Shown here piece after piece: positions 10,703-20,109 of a stretch of DNA of 64,000 nucleotides (its first letter is position 1; each line of letters starts with the position of its first letter). The stretch covers positions 1 through 64,000 of the forward strand of contig NZ_LZZM01000143.1 of NCBI RefSeq assembly GCF_002006345.1, read 5' to 3'. Made by a program: the position numbers and the translations under genes. The notes beneath the pieces were generated by a model. That model searched no databases. It was not told the DNA's origin and was given only the letters and a program-made list of their open reading frames with translations. The stretch comes from Clostridium puniceum. Its GTDB lineage: Bacteria; Bacillota; Clostridia; Clostridiales; Clostridiaceae.

Positions 10703-11514
10703 CCACTACCATAATACCCCATTACTTTTGGGACATAATTTCGAGTTTCTTGTGGCATTTTATATAAATCAGCAGCTGATGAAACACCTCTTTTTTGCAT
10801 AGTACCTGGACCACCATTATACGCCATGAGTGCTAATTCTGTATTTCCATCATATTGATCCAAATACTCCTTAAGCAGTTTAGTTCCACCATTAATATTT
10901 TGATCTACATCATACGCATCTGTAATTCCTAAATGGTTAAAATTTTCTGGCATAATTTGCATTAGTCCTGCCGCTCCAACACCAGATGTTGAATAAGGAT
11001 CAAAATCAGATTCTTGCTTAATTATGGCTAATATTAAATTAGAATCTACTCCATAATTATTAGCTGCAGTGCTTACTGCACTATATATTTTTTTTATATC
11101 AACATCACTTCTATTAGCTAATATGGATCCTGAACTTTTACCAACGTTAGAATACCTATTGTTTAAAATTAACGGAATATCTTCTAACCTTTGTCCTGCT
11201 GCATATTTTTGTATTGCTCTAGCAGCAACACCCTTACTTGCAGCATTTAAATCTGCACTATTACTTGCCACATCAGTTTCAGACGCTTTATTATCATTAT
11301 TGTTTGCTTCTTGTGCTTTCTTATTTATTTCCGTAACAGTATTTTTATTAGAATTTTTTTCTGTTAAATTTTTCATTACTAATTGAAATGCTAAGTTTGT
11401 TTCATCATTAGTACTACTATTTGAACTAGAGTCATTGGTTACTTGTCCATTTGATAACATATTCATCGCTAGTAGTTGTTCATTTGAAATTTGATTTAAG
11501 CTATCTATTGCCAT
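10696..11514 (-). CDS. Lytic transglycosylase (SLT domain) with Asn/Ser-rich N-terminus
   Basis: Cleaves the MurNAc-GlcNAc bond of peptidoglycan. Residues about 150-272 form an SLT goose-lysozyme-like domain: IIKQESDFDP with catalytic Glu168, SGVGAAGLMQIMP, and ALMAYNGGPG. Residues 1-100 are a low-complexity Asn/Ser/Thr linker containing an LAFQLVMKNL segment. There is no recognisable signal peptide, although the substrate is extracytoplasmic; export by a flagellar-type or other route, or a role during sporulation, is possible. The gene follows the Y_Y_Y repeat protein by 54 bases on the same strand, and ends in a strong terminator, so the two probably form one transcription unit. Confidence 0.85.
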   Translation of the reverse strand: MAIDSLNQISNEQLLAMNMLSNGQVTNDSSSNSSTNDETNLAFQLVMKNLTEKNSNKNTVTEINKKAQEANNNDNKASETDVASNSADLNAASKGVAARAIQKYAAGQRLEDIPLILNNRYSNVGKSSGSILANRSDVDIKKIYSAVSTAANNYGVDSNLILAIIKQESDFDPYSTSGVGAAGLMQIMPENFNHLGITDAYDVDQNINGGTKLLKEYLDQYDGNTELALMAYNGGPGTMQKRGVSSAADLYKMPQETRNYVPKVMGYYGSGV

Positions 11515-11568
11515 CTTTAAATACCTTTCCTCCTAATTTTATCTAAAGTTATTATCGAACTATTTTTT

Positions 11569-13959
11569 TTAACCTTTAACGAAAAATACTATTTGATCAT
11601 AATCTTCATAGCTAACTTTTTTATAATAACTCTTTGTTAATGCTAAAATTTTATATTTTCCTGAAGCAAACGGTATAAAGCTATAGTGATGCTTTCTACT
11701 ATATTCTTGTACCTTCTTCCATTCATTATTCTCCATTAAATAAAATTCATAGCAAACATCCTTTCCTCCCCTACTTATAGCTTCAAAGGTAAATTCTTCA
11801 TTTATATTGCCTTCTAATTTATTAGTTATTATTTTAGTTTCTATTACTGGTGAGGCTTCACTTATATTAATATTTATTTGCTTCTTCGAATCATATTCAT
11901 CCTTGCATTTTATATTTTTTACATATACATCTATTGTATATTTACCTGCAATTTTAGGAATAAATCTTAATTTTTTATTTTTCGAAAAGTCAGTTTCTTC
12001 TACAAGATGTCCATTAATTTTAGTTTCATATTTAACTAAAACACTCTGTGTATTTTGGATAATACATTCAAATTCTATAGTATCTCCAATCAAATAAGTT
12101 TCTTTATAAGGTAATATAATATAATCTATTTCTCCTGGTAAATATTCCATAGCTTTTAAATATACAGTTGCATTGGTATCATAAGGTTTATCGGAATATC
12201 TATCCCTAACCATTATTTCTATTTGGTATTCTCCAACATCCTTCGGAATATAACTAATCCAATTAGATTTTTTATATTCTATTTTTTCTAAATTCCTATT
12301 ATTCTTCTTAATTATAAATGCATATTCAAGCCTTGTGCCACCTTCTCCTTTAACCATTATGTTAACCGACTCTCCAATTATAATTTTCTTTTCTTTATCA
12401 ATTACAATATCCAAAATCTTTACTGGTCTGCTTCCCTTTTTTTCAATTGTAAATGCAATTTTTTTAGTAGCTTCATATTCTCCAATGTAGTTAATATCTT
12501 TAACATATAATATAATTTCATATTCCCCTGCATCCATGGGATTCCATATAAATTGATCTTCACTTATAAAACCCGTGTCCACTTCAATAGGACCATTAAC
12601 CTTATATCTATATAATAAACTATTTCCACCTTCTACTTCTGAAGTAAATTTCAACTCTGTTTCAGTTGTTTGAGGAGAATTTAAACTAGCTACAAAACTA
12701 TTAATTTTAATATTCTTATAAGGCTTTACATTATACATTAAAACAGCCCTATCATCATATTCTTTGTTAGAAAATATATTCTTTACAAGGCACAGAATTC
12801 TATAGCTTCCTGCTTCCATTTCTTTGTAATATACATGATTTTGGGTAGAGTAATCCTGTATGCAAATAGATTTTCCATCCTTGTAAATTTTATAAAACTT
12901 GTATAATAGTATGATCTGATCTTTTTCTTGTTGCTCCTGTCTAATATTAGTTTCCACTTCAAATTCAAGCTTTTGACCAACAATTAATGATTTGCTCAAA
13001 CATTTAAAGTTTGTTATTTCTATTTTTCTAATATTTTTCACCATTACTTTTATAGTTCTATAATCCTCAAAACTTTCAGTAGATTCCATTTTTTTGCACT
13101 GAATCAAAAATTCTTTTTCTCCTGCTTGAGTTGCTGTATATTTTAAAATATTACTTGCATCATAATCTCTAACTATATCCCAATCTTGATAACTTTTAAT
13201 ATAAAATCTATATAAACATCCATTTTCATTCTTAGGTAGTACTTCTATAAAACACTGTTCTCCAACTACAACTTCTGTTTTATCAATTATTATATCCTTT
13301 ATGAGACTTCTTTCTATTTCAAGACCATCTTCTGATTCTTTTTGAGGTAATATATTATCATTTTCACCTAATACTACTCCATCAAGAAATTTAACTTTCT
13401 TCCCCTCAACCTCTCCATTACCAACCAAAGTTTCTTCTTCCTCCTTTGACAGTTCTTTTACTTCAAGAAATAAAACATTATCTTCTAAATTAGTTATTGC
13501 GTTTTTAAAATCTATTTTACATTCATTATAATCCTCTTTTTTCATTTTCACTAAAGTTTTCTCCTCACAACCAACTATCTCACTAAAATCTACTTTTAAT
13601 TCTCCTTGATTTACAGCTTTTTCAATAGACACTTCTTCATGCATAGTATTTATTACATTTCCATCAACTATAGAATAATCCTCTTTCGCTAAATAATCTA
13701 AAGGTTTTTTTCCGAACTTTTCCCTAGCTTGTACCATGACCATATACTCTCCTTCTATTTTAGGTTTCCATGCACACTCATTCTTTCCTGAAAATTCTTG
13801 TATAGTATTCCAGACTCCACCTCTGCCTACGATAAATTTATATTCTAAATTTCCAACTTGACTATCTATTTTACTTGAAATATTTATTTCTGTTCCAATA
13901 TTTTGTGGTGTTGGCTTATCAAAAACAATCTCAACATATTTTAACTGAAGCTCTTCCAT
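11569..13959 (-). CDS. Large tandem Y_Y_Y (triple-tyrosine) repeat protein
   Basis: A 796-residue protein made of about eight beta-sandwich repeats of 90-95 residues. Each repeat has the same pattern: a strand with Y-x-F/Y (LEYKFIV, CLYRFYI, LLYKFYK, LLYRYKV, LEYAFII, VCYEFYL), then a Trp/Phe-Pro segment, then G-E/K-Y-x-I-x-V and D-x-x-x-Y-D. This is the Y_Y_Y / Big-like architecture found in clostridial surface or cell-wall-associated proteins. No signal peptide, anchor or catalytic domain is visible, which is odd for such a protein. The ATG at 13959 is chosen because AAAGGGG lies nine bases upstream; an ATG at 13968 overlaps it. It shares a transcription unit with the lytic transglycosylase, suggesting a cell-wall role (inference). 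Confidence 0.75.
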   Translation of the reverse strand: MEELQLKYVEIVFDKPTPQNIGTEINISSKIDSQVGNLEYKFIVGRGGVWNTIQEFSGKNECAWKPKIEGEYMVMVQAREKFGKKPLDYLAKEDYSIVDGNVINTMHEEVSIEKAVNQGELKVDFSEIVGCEEKTLVKMKKEDYNECKIDFKNAITNLEDNVLFLEVKELSKEEEETLVGNGEVEGKKVKFLDGVVLGENDNILPQKESEDGLEIERSLIKDIIIDKTEVVVGEQCFIEVLPKNENGCLYRFYIKSYQDWDIVRDYDASNILKYTATQAGEKEFLIQCKKMESTESFEDYRTIKVMVKNIRKIEITNFKCLSKSLIVGQKLEFEVETNIRQEQQEKDQIILLYKFYKIYKDGKSICIQDYSTQNHVYYKEMEAGSYRILCLVKNIFSNKEYDDRAVLMYNVKPYKNIKINSFVASLNSPQTTETELKFTSEVEGGNSLLYRYKVNGPIEVDTGFISEDQFIWNPMDAGEYEIILYVKDINYIGEYEATKKIAFTIEKKGSRPVKILDIVIDKEKKIIIGESVNIMVKGEGGTRLEYAFIIKKNNRNLEKIEYKKSNWISYIPKDVGEYQIEIMVRDRYSDKPYDTNATVYLKAMEYLPGEIDYIILPYKETYLIGDTIEFECIIQNTQSVLVKYETKINGHLVEETDFSKNKKLRFIPKIAGKYTIDVYVKNIKCKDEYDSKKQININISEASPVIETKIITNKLEGNINEEFTFEAISRGGKDVCYEFYLMENNEWKKVQEYSRKHHYSFIPFASGKYKILALTKSYYKKVSYEDYDQIVFFVKG

Positions 13960-14009
13960 GTAATTCATTCCCCTTTCTCTACTATACTCAAACCTGCTCT
14001 TAATATTAT

Positions 14010-14037
14010 ATTATACATTTATACCATAATTTGTAAA
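14010..14037 (-). promoter_or_regulatory. Sigma-A-type promoter of the Y_Y_Y gene
   Basis: Minus-strand TTTACA (14032-14037), a 16-base spacer and TATAAT (14010-14015), about 50 bases upstream of the chosen start codon. Confidence 0.6.
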
Positions 14038-14383
14038 TAACTTCAGTTAAATTTTTATTTTAATTATATCATACTTTTTTTTATAAACTCATACTTAAAA
14101 TCTATGTTGACACTAATATTAGAACTTTTATTCTATCGTAAATTTTGATATATGTTCTAAAAAATTTTGTTCATTAAGATTTAATTTCTATATTAGAGTG
14201 ATTGGATAAGACAACCAAATAAATTATGAACTTTCTTAATTAGAACTTATATATGCTAAAATATTAATATGCAATTTTTTCTTTTCTGGTAATTAATTTG
14301 TGTTATATCCATATTTATGTATTAAAAATATATAAATTTCTACTTATTATATAAAATTACTCCTCCATCTCTTAATATACAAC

Positions 14384-14415
14384 AAAAAAGAAGCTTCTAA
14401 TATGATTAAGCTTCT
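14384..14415 (-). terminator. Terminator after the YaiI/YqxD gene
   Basis: AGAAGCTT (14389-14396) pairs with AAGCTTCT (14408-14415); on the minus strand six Ts follow. It ends the pgi-yaiI unit. Confidence 0.88.
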
Positions 14416-14424
14416 AAATAAAAA

Positions 14425-14856
14425 TCAACTCATAATGAGTTTTATTAAATTTTTTTCTAATCGAAAATTATCTTCTTCAGTTCTTTTTTTAGGATTTGAA
14501 GTTTTCCCTCCACCTCTTCTAATTTTTTGCGAGAGATGTCTTTCTTCTAATAATCTATCAATATTTTCTTCATCATAAATAAACCCTTTAGGATTTATAA
14601 CCTTTGCTTTTTTTGACAAACATATTGCAGCTACACCATAATCTTGAGATACAATTATATCTCCTTCTTTAGTTTCATTCATCACATACATATCTACACT
14701 TTGGAAACCACTATCGACAATTTTCACTTGTGAATAATCACTTTTAATAAAATGATGAATATCACAATAAATTGTCACTGGCACTTTATGAGTCTTTGCT
14801 AATTTTTCAATAATAGAGATGCCCGGACAGGCATCTCCATCAATTATAATCTTCAT
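14425..14856 (-). CDS. YaiI/YqxD family protein (DUF188)
   Basis: A 143-residue member of the widespread YaiI/YqxD family: MKIIIDGDACPG at the N-terminus, DSGFQSVDMYVMNETKEGDIIVSQDYG in the middle and RRGGGKTSNPKKR near the C-terminus. The fold is PIN-like with conserved acidic residues (Asp5, Asp7), so a nuclease activity is plausible, but the function is not established. The ATG at 14856 is chosen, seven bases past the pgi stop; an in-frame TTG at 14880 lies inside pgi and gives an atypical N-terminus. Probably co-transcribed with pgi. Confidence 0.88.
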   Translation of the reverse strand: MKIIIDGDACPGISIIEKLAKTHKVPVTIYCDIHHFIKSDYSQVKIVDSGFQSVDMYVMNETKEGDIIVSQDYGVAAICLSKKAKVINPKGFIYDEENIDRLLEERHLSQKIRRGGGKTSNPKKRTEEDNFRLEKNLIKLIMS

Positions 14857-14863
14857 ATTTAAA

Positions 14864-16213
14864 TTAAAGTCTCTTTTCAAGTTCTGCTTTGATTTCTTCG
14901 TAGCCTGGTTTCCCTAAAAGAGCAAACATGTTCTTCTTATATGCTTCAACTCCTGGTTGATCAAATGGATTTACACCTAAAAGATATCCGCTTATTCCAC
15001 AAGCTTTTTCAAAGAAGTAAACCATATATCCAAAATAATATGGTGAAAGTTCTGGTACATTTAATACCATGTTAGGAACTCCTCCATCATTATGAGCTAA
15101 TAAAGTTCCTTGGAATGCTTTCTTATTAACAAAGTCAACAGTTTTTCCAGCTAAGAAGTTTAATCCATCCATATCATTTTCAGCTGCTTCTATATTGATT
15201 TCATATTTTGCTTTTTCTACATTTATAACTGTTTCAAAAAGTACTCTTCTTCCTTCTTGAACATATTGTCCCATAGAGTGAAGATCAGTTGAGAAATCAA
15301 CTGCTGCTGGGAATAATCCCTTGTTATCTTTTCCTTCTGATTCTCCATATAATTGCTTCCACCATTCATTGAAGTAGTGAAGTGATGGTTCATAGTTTAC
15401 TAATACTTCAATTGTTTTACCCTTATTGTATAATGCATTTCTAACTGCTGCATATTGATAAGCTTGATTTTCTTTAAGTGATGGGTTTGAATAAACTTCT
15501 CTTGCATCAGCAGCACCCTTCATCATTTCATCTATATCAATTCCTGCTGCAGCTATTGGTAATAATCCAACTGCTGTAAGTACTGAGAATCTTCCTCCGA
15601 TATCATCTGGAACTACAAAACTTTCATATCCTTCTGCATCAGCTAATGTCTTTAAAGCACCTTTAGCTTTATCAGTTGTTGCATAAATTCTTTTTCTAGC
15701 TTCTTCTACTCCATATTTTTTTTCTACATAAGTTCTTAAAATTCTAAATGCTATTGCAGGTTCTGTAGTAGTACCTGATTTTGAAATTATATTTAAACTT
15801 ACATCTTTTCCTTCAATTGCTTGTAAAAGTTCAGTCATATATGTAGAACTGATATTATTACCTACATAAAATATTTTAGGAGCCTTTCTCTTGTCACTGT
15901 CTAATGCATTATGAAAATTATTTGTTAACATTTCAATTGCTGCTCTAGCACCAAGATATGATCCACCAATTCCGATAACTATTAAAACATCTGAATCTGA
16001 TTTGATTTTTTCTGCTGATTTTTTTATTCTCGCAAATTCATCTTTATCGTAATTCACTGGTAGGTCAATCCAACCTAAAAAGTCATTTCCTGCCCCTGTT
16101 CCATTGTGTAATTTATCATGAGCACTTTTAACCATATCCTCCATATAGTCGATTTCAGTTATAGCTAAATAAGGTGCAACTTTTGATAAATCTAATGATA
16201 TCCCTTTATTCAT
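14864..16213 (-). CDS. pgi: Glucose-6-phosphate isomerase
   Basis: Interconverts glucose 6-phosphate and fructose 6-phosphate in glycolysis. The 449-residue protein has the Gram-positive length and motifs: [18 protein letters not shown] phosphate-binding loop, [35 protein letters not shown] (PGI signature 1 region), [16 protein letters not shown] and the C-terminal [14 protein letters not shown] with the catalytic Lys. The start ATG follows GGAGGTAGAAT-type sequence. The yaiI-family gene follows directly on the same strand. No glycolytic neighbour accompanies it. Confidence 0.96.
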   Translation of the reverse strand: MNKGISLDLSKVAPYLAITEIDYMEDMVKSAHDKLHNGTGAGNDFLGWIDLPVNYDKDEFARIKKSAEKIKSDSDVLIVIGIGGSYLGARAAIEMLTNNFHNALDSDKRKAPKIFYVGNNISSTYMTELLQAIEGKDVSLNIISKSGTTTEPAIAFRILRTYVEKKYGVEEARKRIYATTDKAKGALKTLADAEGYESFVVPDDIGGRFSVLTAVGLLPIAAAGIDIDEMMKGAADAREVYSNPSLKENQAYQYAAVRNALYNKGKTIEVLVNYEPSLHYFNEWWKQLYGESEGKDNKGLFPAAVDFSTDLHSMGQYVQEGRRVLFETVINVEKAKYEINIEAAENDMDGLNFLAGKTVDFVNKKAFQGTLLAHNDGGVPNMVLNVPELSPYYFGYMVYFFEKACGISGYLLGVNPFDQPGVEAYKKNMFALLGKPGYEEIKAELEKRL

Positions 16214-16367
16214 TTTCTATTCTACCTCCATATACAATAAGAATATTTTTTCTTTTTTTATTATATCACAATTTATATAAATCTTGACTTATGTTTGTAT
16301 TTTTTATTATTTGCTACAAAATAAATGATTATTCTTTGTTTTTTCTAATTGTTAATTTAAAATGAGG

Positions 16368-16395
16368 ACTATATTTCTATAATCCTCATTTTTTT
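16368..16395. terminator. Hairpin after the GY-repeat gene
   Basis: ATGAGGA (16372-16378) pairs with TCCTCAT (16383-16389) around an inner TATA/TATA pair. A seven-T run follows on the plus strand and AAAA precedes it, so it may work in both directions; the only gene it can serve is the one starting at 16722. Confidence 0.7.
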
Positions 16396-16428
16396 AATTA
16401 TTTTATTTTTTACATACATTCTATTAAT

Positions 16429-16722
16429 TTAACAGCATCTGAATCTACGGCGTTTACAACAACATCTTTTTCTCTTAATAAGTTCTAAAATTTCTTGTTT
16501 TGCCTTCTCACGTCCGTCTCTTACACCATCACAATATCCTTCACGATATCCTTTTTCGTAACCTTCCTCATATCCTTTACAATAACCTTTCTTATAACCT
16601 TCATTAAAAGCCTCTTCTAAAGCTTCAGCAAGGCAGTCACGTTCCCTATTCCTACTATTATAATTACCTTCGCGCTCTTCTTCGCACTCAAAATAATCTT
16701 TTCTATCTTTTTTGTTATCCAT
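16429..16722 (-). CDS. GY-repeat peptide with Cys/Arg-rich tail
   Basis: A 97-residue protein I cannot name. The centre (about 40-72) is a four-residue periodic repeat of Gly-Tyr: EGYKKGYCKGYEEGYEKGYR, continuing EGYCDGVRDG. This resembles the GYxxG repeats of Yae1-type and flagellar FliH-like proteins, where they form glycine-zipper helices. The C-terminus RKRCCCKRRRFRCC has five cysteines and many arginines, suggesting metal or nucleic-acid binding. The N-terminus is highly charged. An AAAGGAGAGAAGAAC leader precedes the ATG, so the gene looks translated. Single gene between pgi and the AT-rich region. Confidence 0.7.
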   Translation of the reverse strand: MDNKKDRKDYFECEEEREGNYNSRNRERDCLAEALEEAFNEGYKKGYCKGYEEGYEKGYREGYCDGVRDGREKAKQEILELIKRKRCCCKRRRFRCC

Positions 16723-17443
16723 GTTCTTCTCTCCTTTGTAAAAAATGTTTTTTATAAAGTATTATGGATTTCAGTAATTGCCTAGTATTATATTATGCTG
16801 ATTCGTTGTATTTGTTATTGATTAGACTAAAAATATAAGTAATTTAAGTTATACTTTTTTATTTTTATATAAAATTTTAAATTGCACATTTCTGTTCTTT
16901 ACTTTATTTTAAATCAACTGAAATCTTAGTTTTATCTTATATTAGTTGATAGTAATTATTAATTTTATCTAATATTTACATTGAAATTATATAATAAAAA
17001 GAACTTAACAAAGCTTATATCAAGTTCTCTTAATCTATTTTATTCTCTTATTCATTTTATATAAAACAGCTACAATTAGAAATATATTTAGCTTTACAAA
17101 ACTAGTCATTATAAATATTTTGTCTTATTTTATTATAATACATATCACAACATATGTAAATATTGTATAAAAAATAGGAAAATAACTCTATTTTCTGAAT
17201 AAAAAGTCATATATATATGGCAATTATATATGAAAAATGTATTTTTTTAGCGTAAAAAATACATTAATAGATATTTTAATAAGACAAAATATTTATAATG
17301 TTCCAATAAGTAATAATTATGTTTCTGTTTAAAAAATATGATATTGCAAGTTTAAATTAAATATTTGCACAAATTTCATATTTAACTTTGTAAAGAAAGG
17401 AGTATAAATAATCTGTTAGTAAAAAAAAATAAGGGGTGTATTT
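16723..17443. other. Long AT-rich intergenic region upstream of the chemoreceptor
   Basis: No open frame is supported in these 720 bases. It holds a small AGAACTT/AAGTTCT hairpin (17000-17028), the MITE-like inverted-repeat segment (17107-17300) with a hairpin inside it, and the chemoreceptor leader with its ribosome site AAGGGGTG before 17444. Confidence 0.6.
17107..17300. repeat. MITE-like segment bounded by a perfect 23-bp inverted repeat
   Basis: The 23 bases at 17107-17129 (CATTATAAATATT...) are the exact reverse complement of 17278-17300 (...AATATTTATAATG). The 194-bp span has no coding capacity and contains an inner hairpin GTATTTTTT/AAAAAATAC at 17239-17262. Small size, perfect terminal repeats and lack of a gene fit a miniature inverted-repeat element; no target duplication is obvious, so a regulatory dyad is the alternative. 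Confidence 0.5.
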
Positions 17444-19159
17444 ATGATCTGGTTTAAAAATTTAAAAATAGCACAAAAACTAATATCAGCTTTTATCATA
17501 GTTGCAATATTAATAGGGATTGTTGGATTCATCGGAATACATAATATGAATAAAATTAATACTAATGCTATTACTATGCATGACTATAATTTAGCTTCTA
17601 TAAATAATTTAACTTCTATAAAACAAAATCTTACTGACGTTCGTGCTAATTTATTAAAACTTGTCTATCAACAAAACAAAGACGGAGAAAACAACAGTAT
17701 AGAAAAAGAAATTAATGAGTTAGTTAATGAAACCAATGCATTAATCGATACATATGAAAAATCATTACTTTCAAAATCAGAAGAAACGACTTTTTCTAAA
17801 CTTAAAGAAGATGTTAAATTATATAGTTCTGGATCTACTACAATAATAAAATTTGCTAATGAAAATAATTATGATGAAGCCGAAACTAATCTTCTAAAAC
17901 TTACTGAAACTAGAAAAAGTATAGCTACAAACACTAGCCAATTAATAGAAAATAATATTCATCAAGCTGATGATTCCTATAAAGCAAATAACTCAACTTA
18001 TAAAAGCTCGTCATATATTACTACTTTAATAATAATTTTAGGTTTTATTATTGCCATTACACTAGGTTTATTAATATCACTTATGATTTCAAGACAAGTA
18101 AAAAAGGTTTTATTATTTGCTGAAGCTCTTGGAAATAACGATTTAACTAAATCAATAGATGTTGATTCAAATGATGAATTAGGCAATCTTTCAAGAGCAT
18201 TAAATAGTGCAAAATCAAATATACAAAATTTAGTAATTGAAATAATGAACAGTGCTAGTGATATAAGTGCTACAAGCGAAGAACTTTCTGCTACTACTGA
18301 AGAAATTTCATCTCAAATGGAAGTAGTAAATGAATCCACAGAACAAATCGCTAAAGGAGTTCAAGATTTAAGTGCTACTACTGAAGAAGTAACTGCTTCA
18401 ACAGAAGAAATAAGTGCTACTACAAATATACTTGCTAAAAATGCAAGTGATGCAACAGTATCTGTAAATGAAATAAAGAAACGTGCTATTGATATAAAAT
18501 CTAAAGCATCTGAAAATATCGAAACTAGCAATTTAATTTATAATGAAAATCGTTCAAATATTTTAAAGGCTATCGAAGATTCGAAAATTGTAGAAGACGT
18601 TAAAATGATGGCTGATTCCATTGGAGATATAGCAACACAAACTAATCTGCTTGCATTAAATGCAGCTATAGAAGCTGCAAGAGCTGGAGAACATGGTAAA
18701 GGTTTTGCAGTAGTTGCTGATGAAGTTAAAAAGCTTGCAGAACAGTCATCTGAAGCAGTTATTAATATTCAAAATATGGTATCACAAGTTCAAATTGCGG
18801 TTGGAAGCCTTTCTAAAAGCGGACAAGATGTACTTGAATTCATGTCTAATAATATAAAACCTAATTATGAACTTCTCATGAATACAGGTGTTCAATATGA
18901 AAAAGATGCTGAATTTATTAATAATCTTATGAAAGAGTTTGCATCATCATCAAAGCAAATGGATGAAGTGGTTATGCAAGTAAGTAGTGCTATACAAAAT
19001 GTATCTGCTATAGCTCAAGAATCCGCAACAGGTAGCGAAGAAATATTGGGTAGTGTTAATCAAATAACTTGCGCTATCACTGATGTTGCAAAATCATCAC
19101 AAAGTCAAGCTGAACTTTCACAGAAGCTTAATGAAATGGTACAAAAATTTACGATATAG
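17444..19159 (+). CDS. Methyl-accepting chemotaxis protein
   Basis: Transmembrane chemoreceptor that controls CheA autophosphorylation. Order in the 571-residue protein: TM1 (10-31), periplasm-type extracellular four-helix-bundle sensor (32-189, 4HB_MCP type), TM2 (191-214), HAMP (215-265) and cytoplasmic signalling helices with the conserved hairpin tip around 396-440 ([38 protein letters not shown]). Repeated SATTEE/SATSEE heptads (276-325) are likely methylation-region helices. A GGGGTG ribosome site precedes the ATG. No che gene is adjacent, so it is a stand-alone receptor. Ligand unknown. Confidence 0.93.
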   Translation: MIWFKNLKIAQKLISAFIIVAILIGIVGFIGIHNMNKINTNAITMHDYNLASINNLTSIKQNLTDVRANLLKLVYQQNKDGENNSIEKEINELVNETNALIDTYEKSLLSKSEETTFSKLKEDVKLYSSGSTTIIKFANENNYDEAETNLLKLTETRKSIATNTSQLIENNIHQADDSYKANNSTYKSSSYITTLIIILGFIIAITLGLLISLMISRQVKKVLLFAEALGNNDLTKSIDVDSNDELGNLSRALNSAKSNIQNLVIEIMNSASDISATSEELSATTEEISSQMEVVNESTEQIAKGVQDLSATTEEVTASTEEISATTNILAKNASDATVSVNEIKKRAIDIKSKASENIETSNLIYNENRSNILKAIEDSKIVEDVKMMADSIGDIATQTNLLALNAAIEAARAGEHGKGFAVVADEVKKLAEQSSEAVINIQNMVSQVQIAVGSLSKSGQDVLEFMSNNIKPNYELLMNTGVQYEKDAEFINNLMKEFASSSKQMDEVVMQVSSAIQNVSAIAQESATGSEEILGSVNQITCAITDVAKSSQSQAELSQKLNEMVQKFTI

Positions 19160-19265
19160 CTCAAATTTCTAAATTCTTAGCTGCAAGAAAATAAACTGGT
19201 TTAAGAGTATCGTTTCTATGTAAATTTCCTGAAGTCATCCTTACGTCTATTCGTACTCAATTATT

Positions 19266-19308
19266 ATGGCTTAAAACGTAACTTGTACATACGTTTTTAA
19301 GCCATTTA
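19266..19308 (+). terminator. Terminator after the chemoreceptor
   Basis: ATGGCTTAAAACGTA (19266-19280) pairs with TACGTTTTTAAGCCAT (19290-19305) with one bulge; a weak T-rich stretch follows. A second AT hairpin is at about 19331-19358. Confidence 0.7.
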
Positions 19309-19366
19309 ATACAATATAAATAAGTCTAAGTAATTCAATTTTATATAAAATTGAGTTAAAGTGGAT

Positions 19367-19531
19367 TCATGGAGTCAAAACATTTTTAAGATAATGGGTT
19401 TTCATTTCCAAATCCTCAATCTTGAGAATTTCACATAATACATAGCGTGGTGATGGTATATCTGGGATTCTAGTTATAAGTCCTTCATATTCATAATTGC
19501 ATTTGTTGAAAAAACACCTCTCTACTAAGTC
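19367..19531 (-). pseudogene. Short decayed reading frame, unidentified
   Basis: A 54-codon open frame without a start codon or ribosome site, containing ERCFFNKCNYEYEGL and PSPRYVLCEIL, ends in TGA at 19367. Codon use looks protein-like (two Cys pairs, aromatic residues) but there is a stop just upstream and no intact gene. I read it as a remnant; the family is not recognised. Confidence 0.35.
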
Positions 19532-19678
19532 TTATATACTTAATAATGTTTTTTCCACATTAATCCTCTTCCTTCGTTTATTATTATAAATAATCCGTAA
19601 TTTAACTGAAAAAGACGTAGCATTTTGCAATTTGAAGAGCAATTATCACATATACTAACTTTTTAAATTATAATTTTT

Positions 19679-20009
19679 TTAATCCACTATTTTATTTGTA
19701 ACAACTTTCGATACTTTATAGCCTTTTGCTTGTGCCTCTGATAATGACATAGTAGTATAATTCTTCATTTCATGAGCATTAGAACTTTTATGATATATCC
19801 TCTTATCAGATACATAAACCATTTGACTTTGATCATTTATAACATTACTATTATTAGAATTATTATTTATGTTTGTATTTGTTGTAGTACTTAGTTGCCC
19901 ACGCTTCATCACTATTTAAGCAATATCCTTCAATTGTTGTATTATGCACTATATGGACACCTTTATCCACAACATCAATTTGATGTAGCAAATAATATAA
20001 ATGACCGCA
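19679..20009 (-). pseudogene. Frameshifted remnant with Ada-like zinc-motif C-terminus
   Basis: Two minus-strand frames join to one protein-like reading: 20009-19863 (HLYYLLHQIDVVDKGVHIV, HNTTIEGYCLNSDEAW) with no start codon, and 19912-19679, which could alone encode 77 residues from an ATG with a poor ribosome site. The second part, VYVSDKRIYHKSSNAHEM followed by TMSLSEAQAKGYKVSKV, matches the small Ada-type/competence-type zinc module (x-YH-x-x-C-x-x-L...EA-x-x-x-GY-x-P-C-x-x-C), but every expected Cys is replaced. An Asn-rich linker marks the junction. Loss of ligands, frameshift and missing start indicate decay; an intact short protein from 19912 is the alternative. Confidence 0.45.
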
Positions 20010-20021
20010 TTAAAAATTCAG

Positions 20022-20070
20022 AAAAAATAAAACGGGGTTAAATGTAGGTCAAAGCACTACATTTAACCCC
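20022..20070 (-). terminator. Terminator of guaA
   Basis: Perfect 14-bp stem GGGGTTAAATGTAG (20034-20047) with CTACATTTAACCCC (20057-20070), followed on the minus strand by a T-rich tract (20022-20033). Confidence 0.93.
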
Positions 20071-20109
20071 TAAATATAAATATTCAAGCCAATTATTTAG
20101 AGTAAAATA

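Larger units (their letters stand above)
13960..14424. other. AT-rich intergenic region
   Basis: Holds the promoter of the Y_Y_Y gene at its left end and the terminator of the YaiI-family gene at its right end (14384-14415). Between about 14040 and 14380 I see only AT-rich sequence with no open frame, repeat or RNA-like structure. Confidence 0.6.

Noticed and set aside
12783-12983. Open frame inside the Y_Y_Y gene on the same strand in another frame
   Set aside because: Lies wholly within a repeat protein gene that is intact; no ribosome site.
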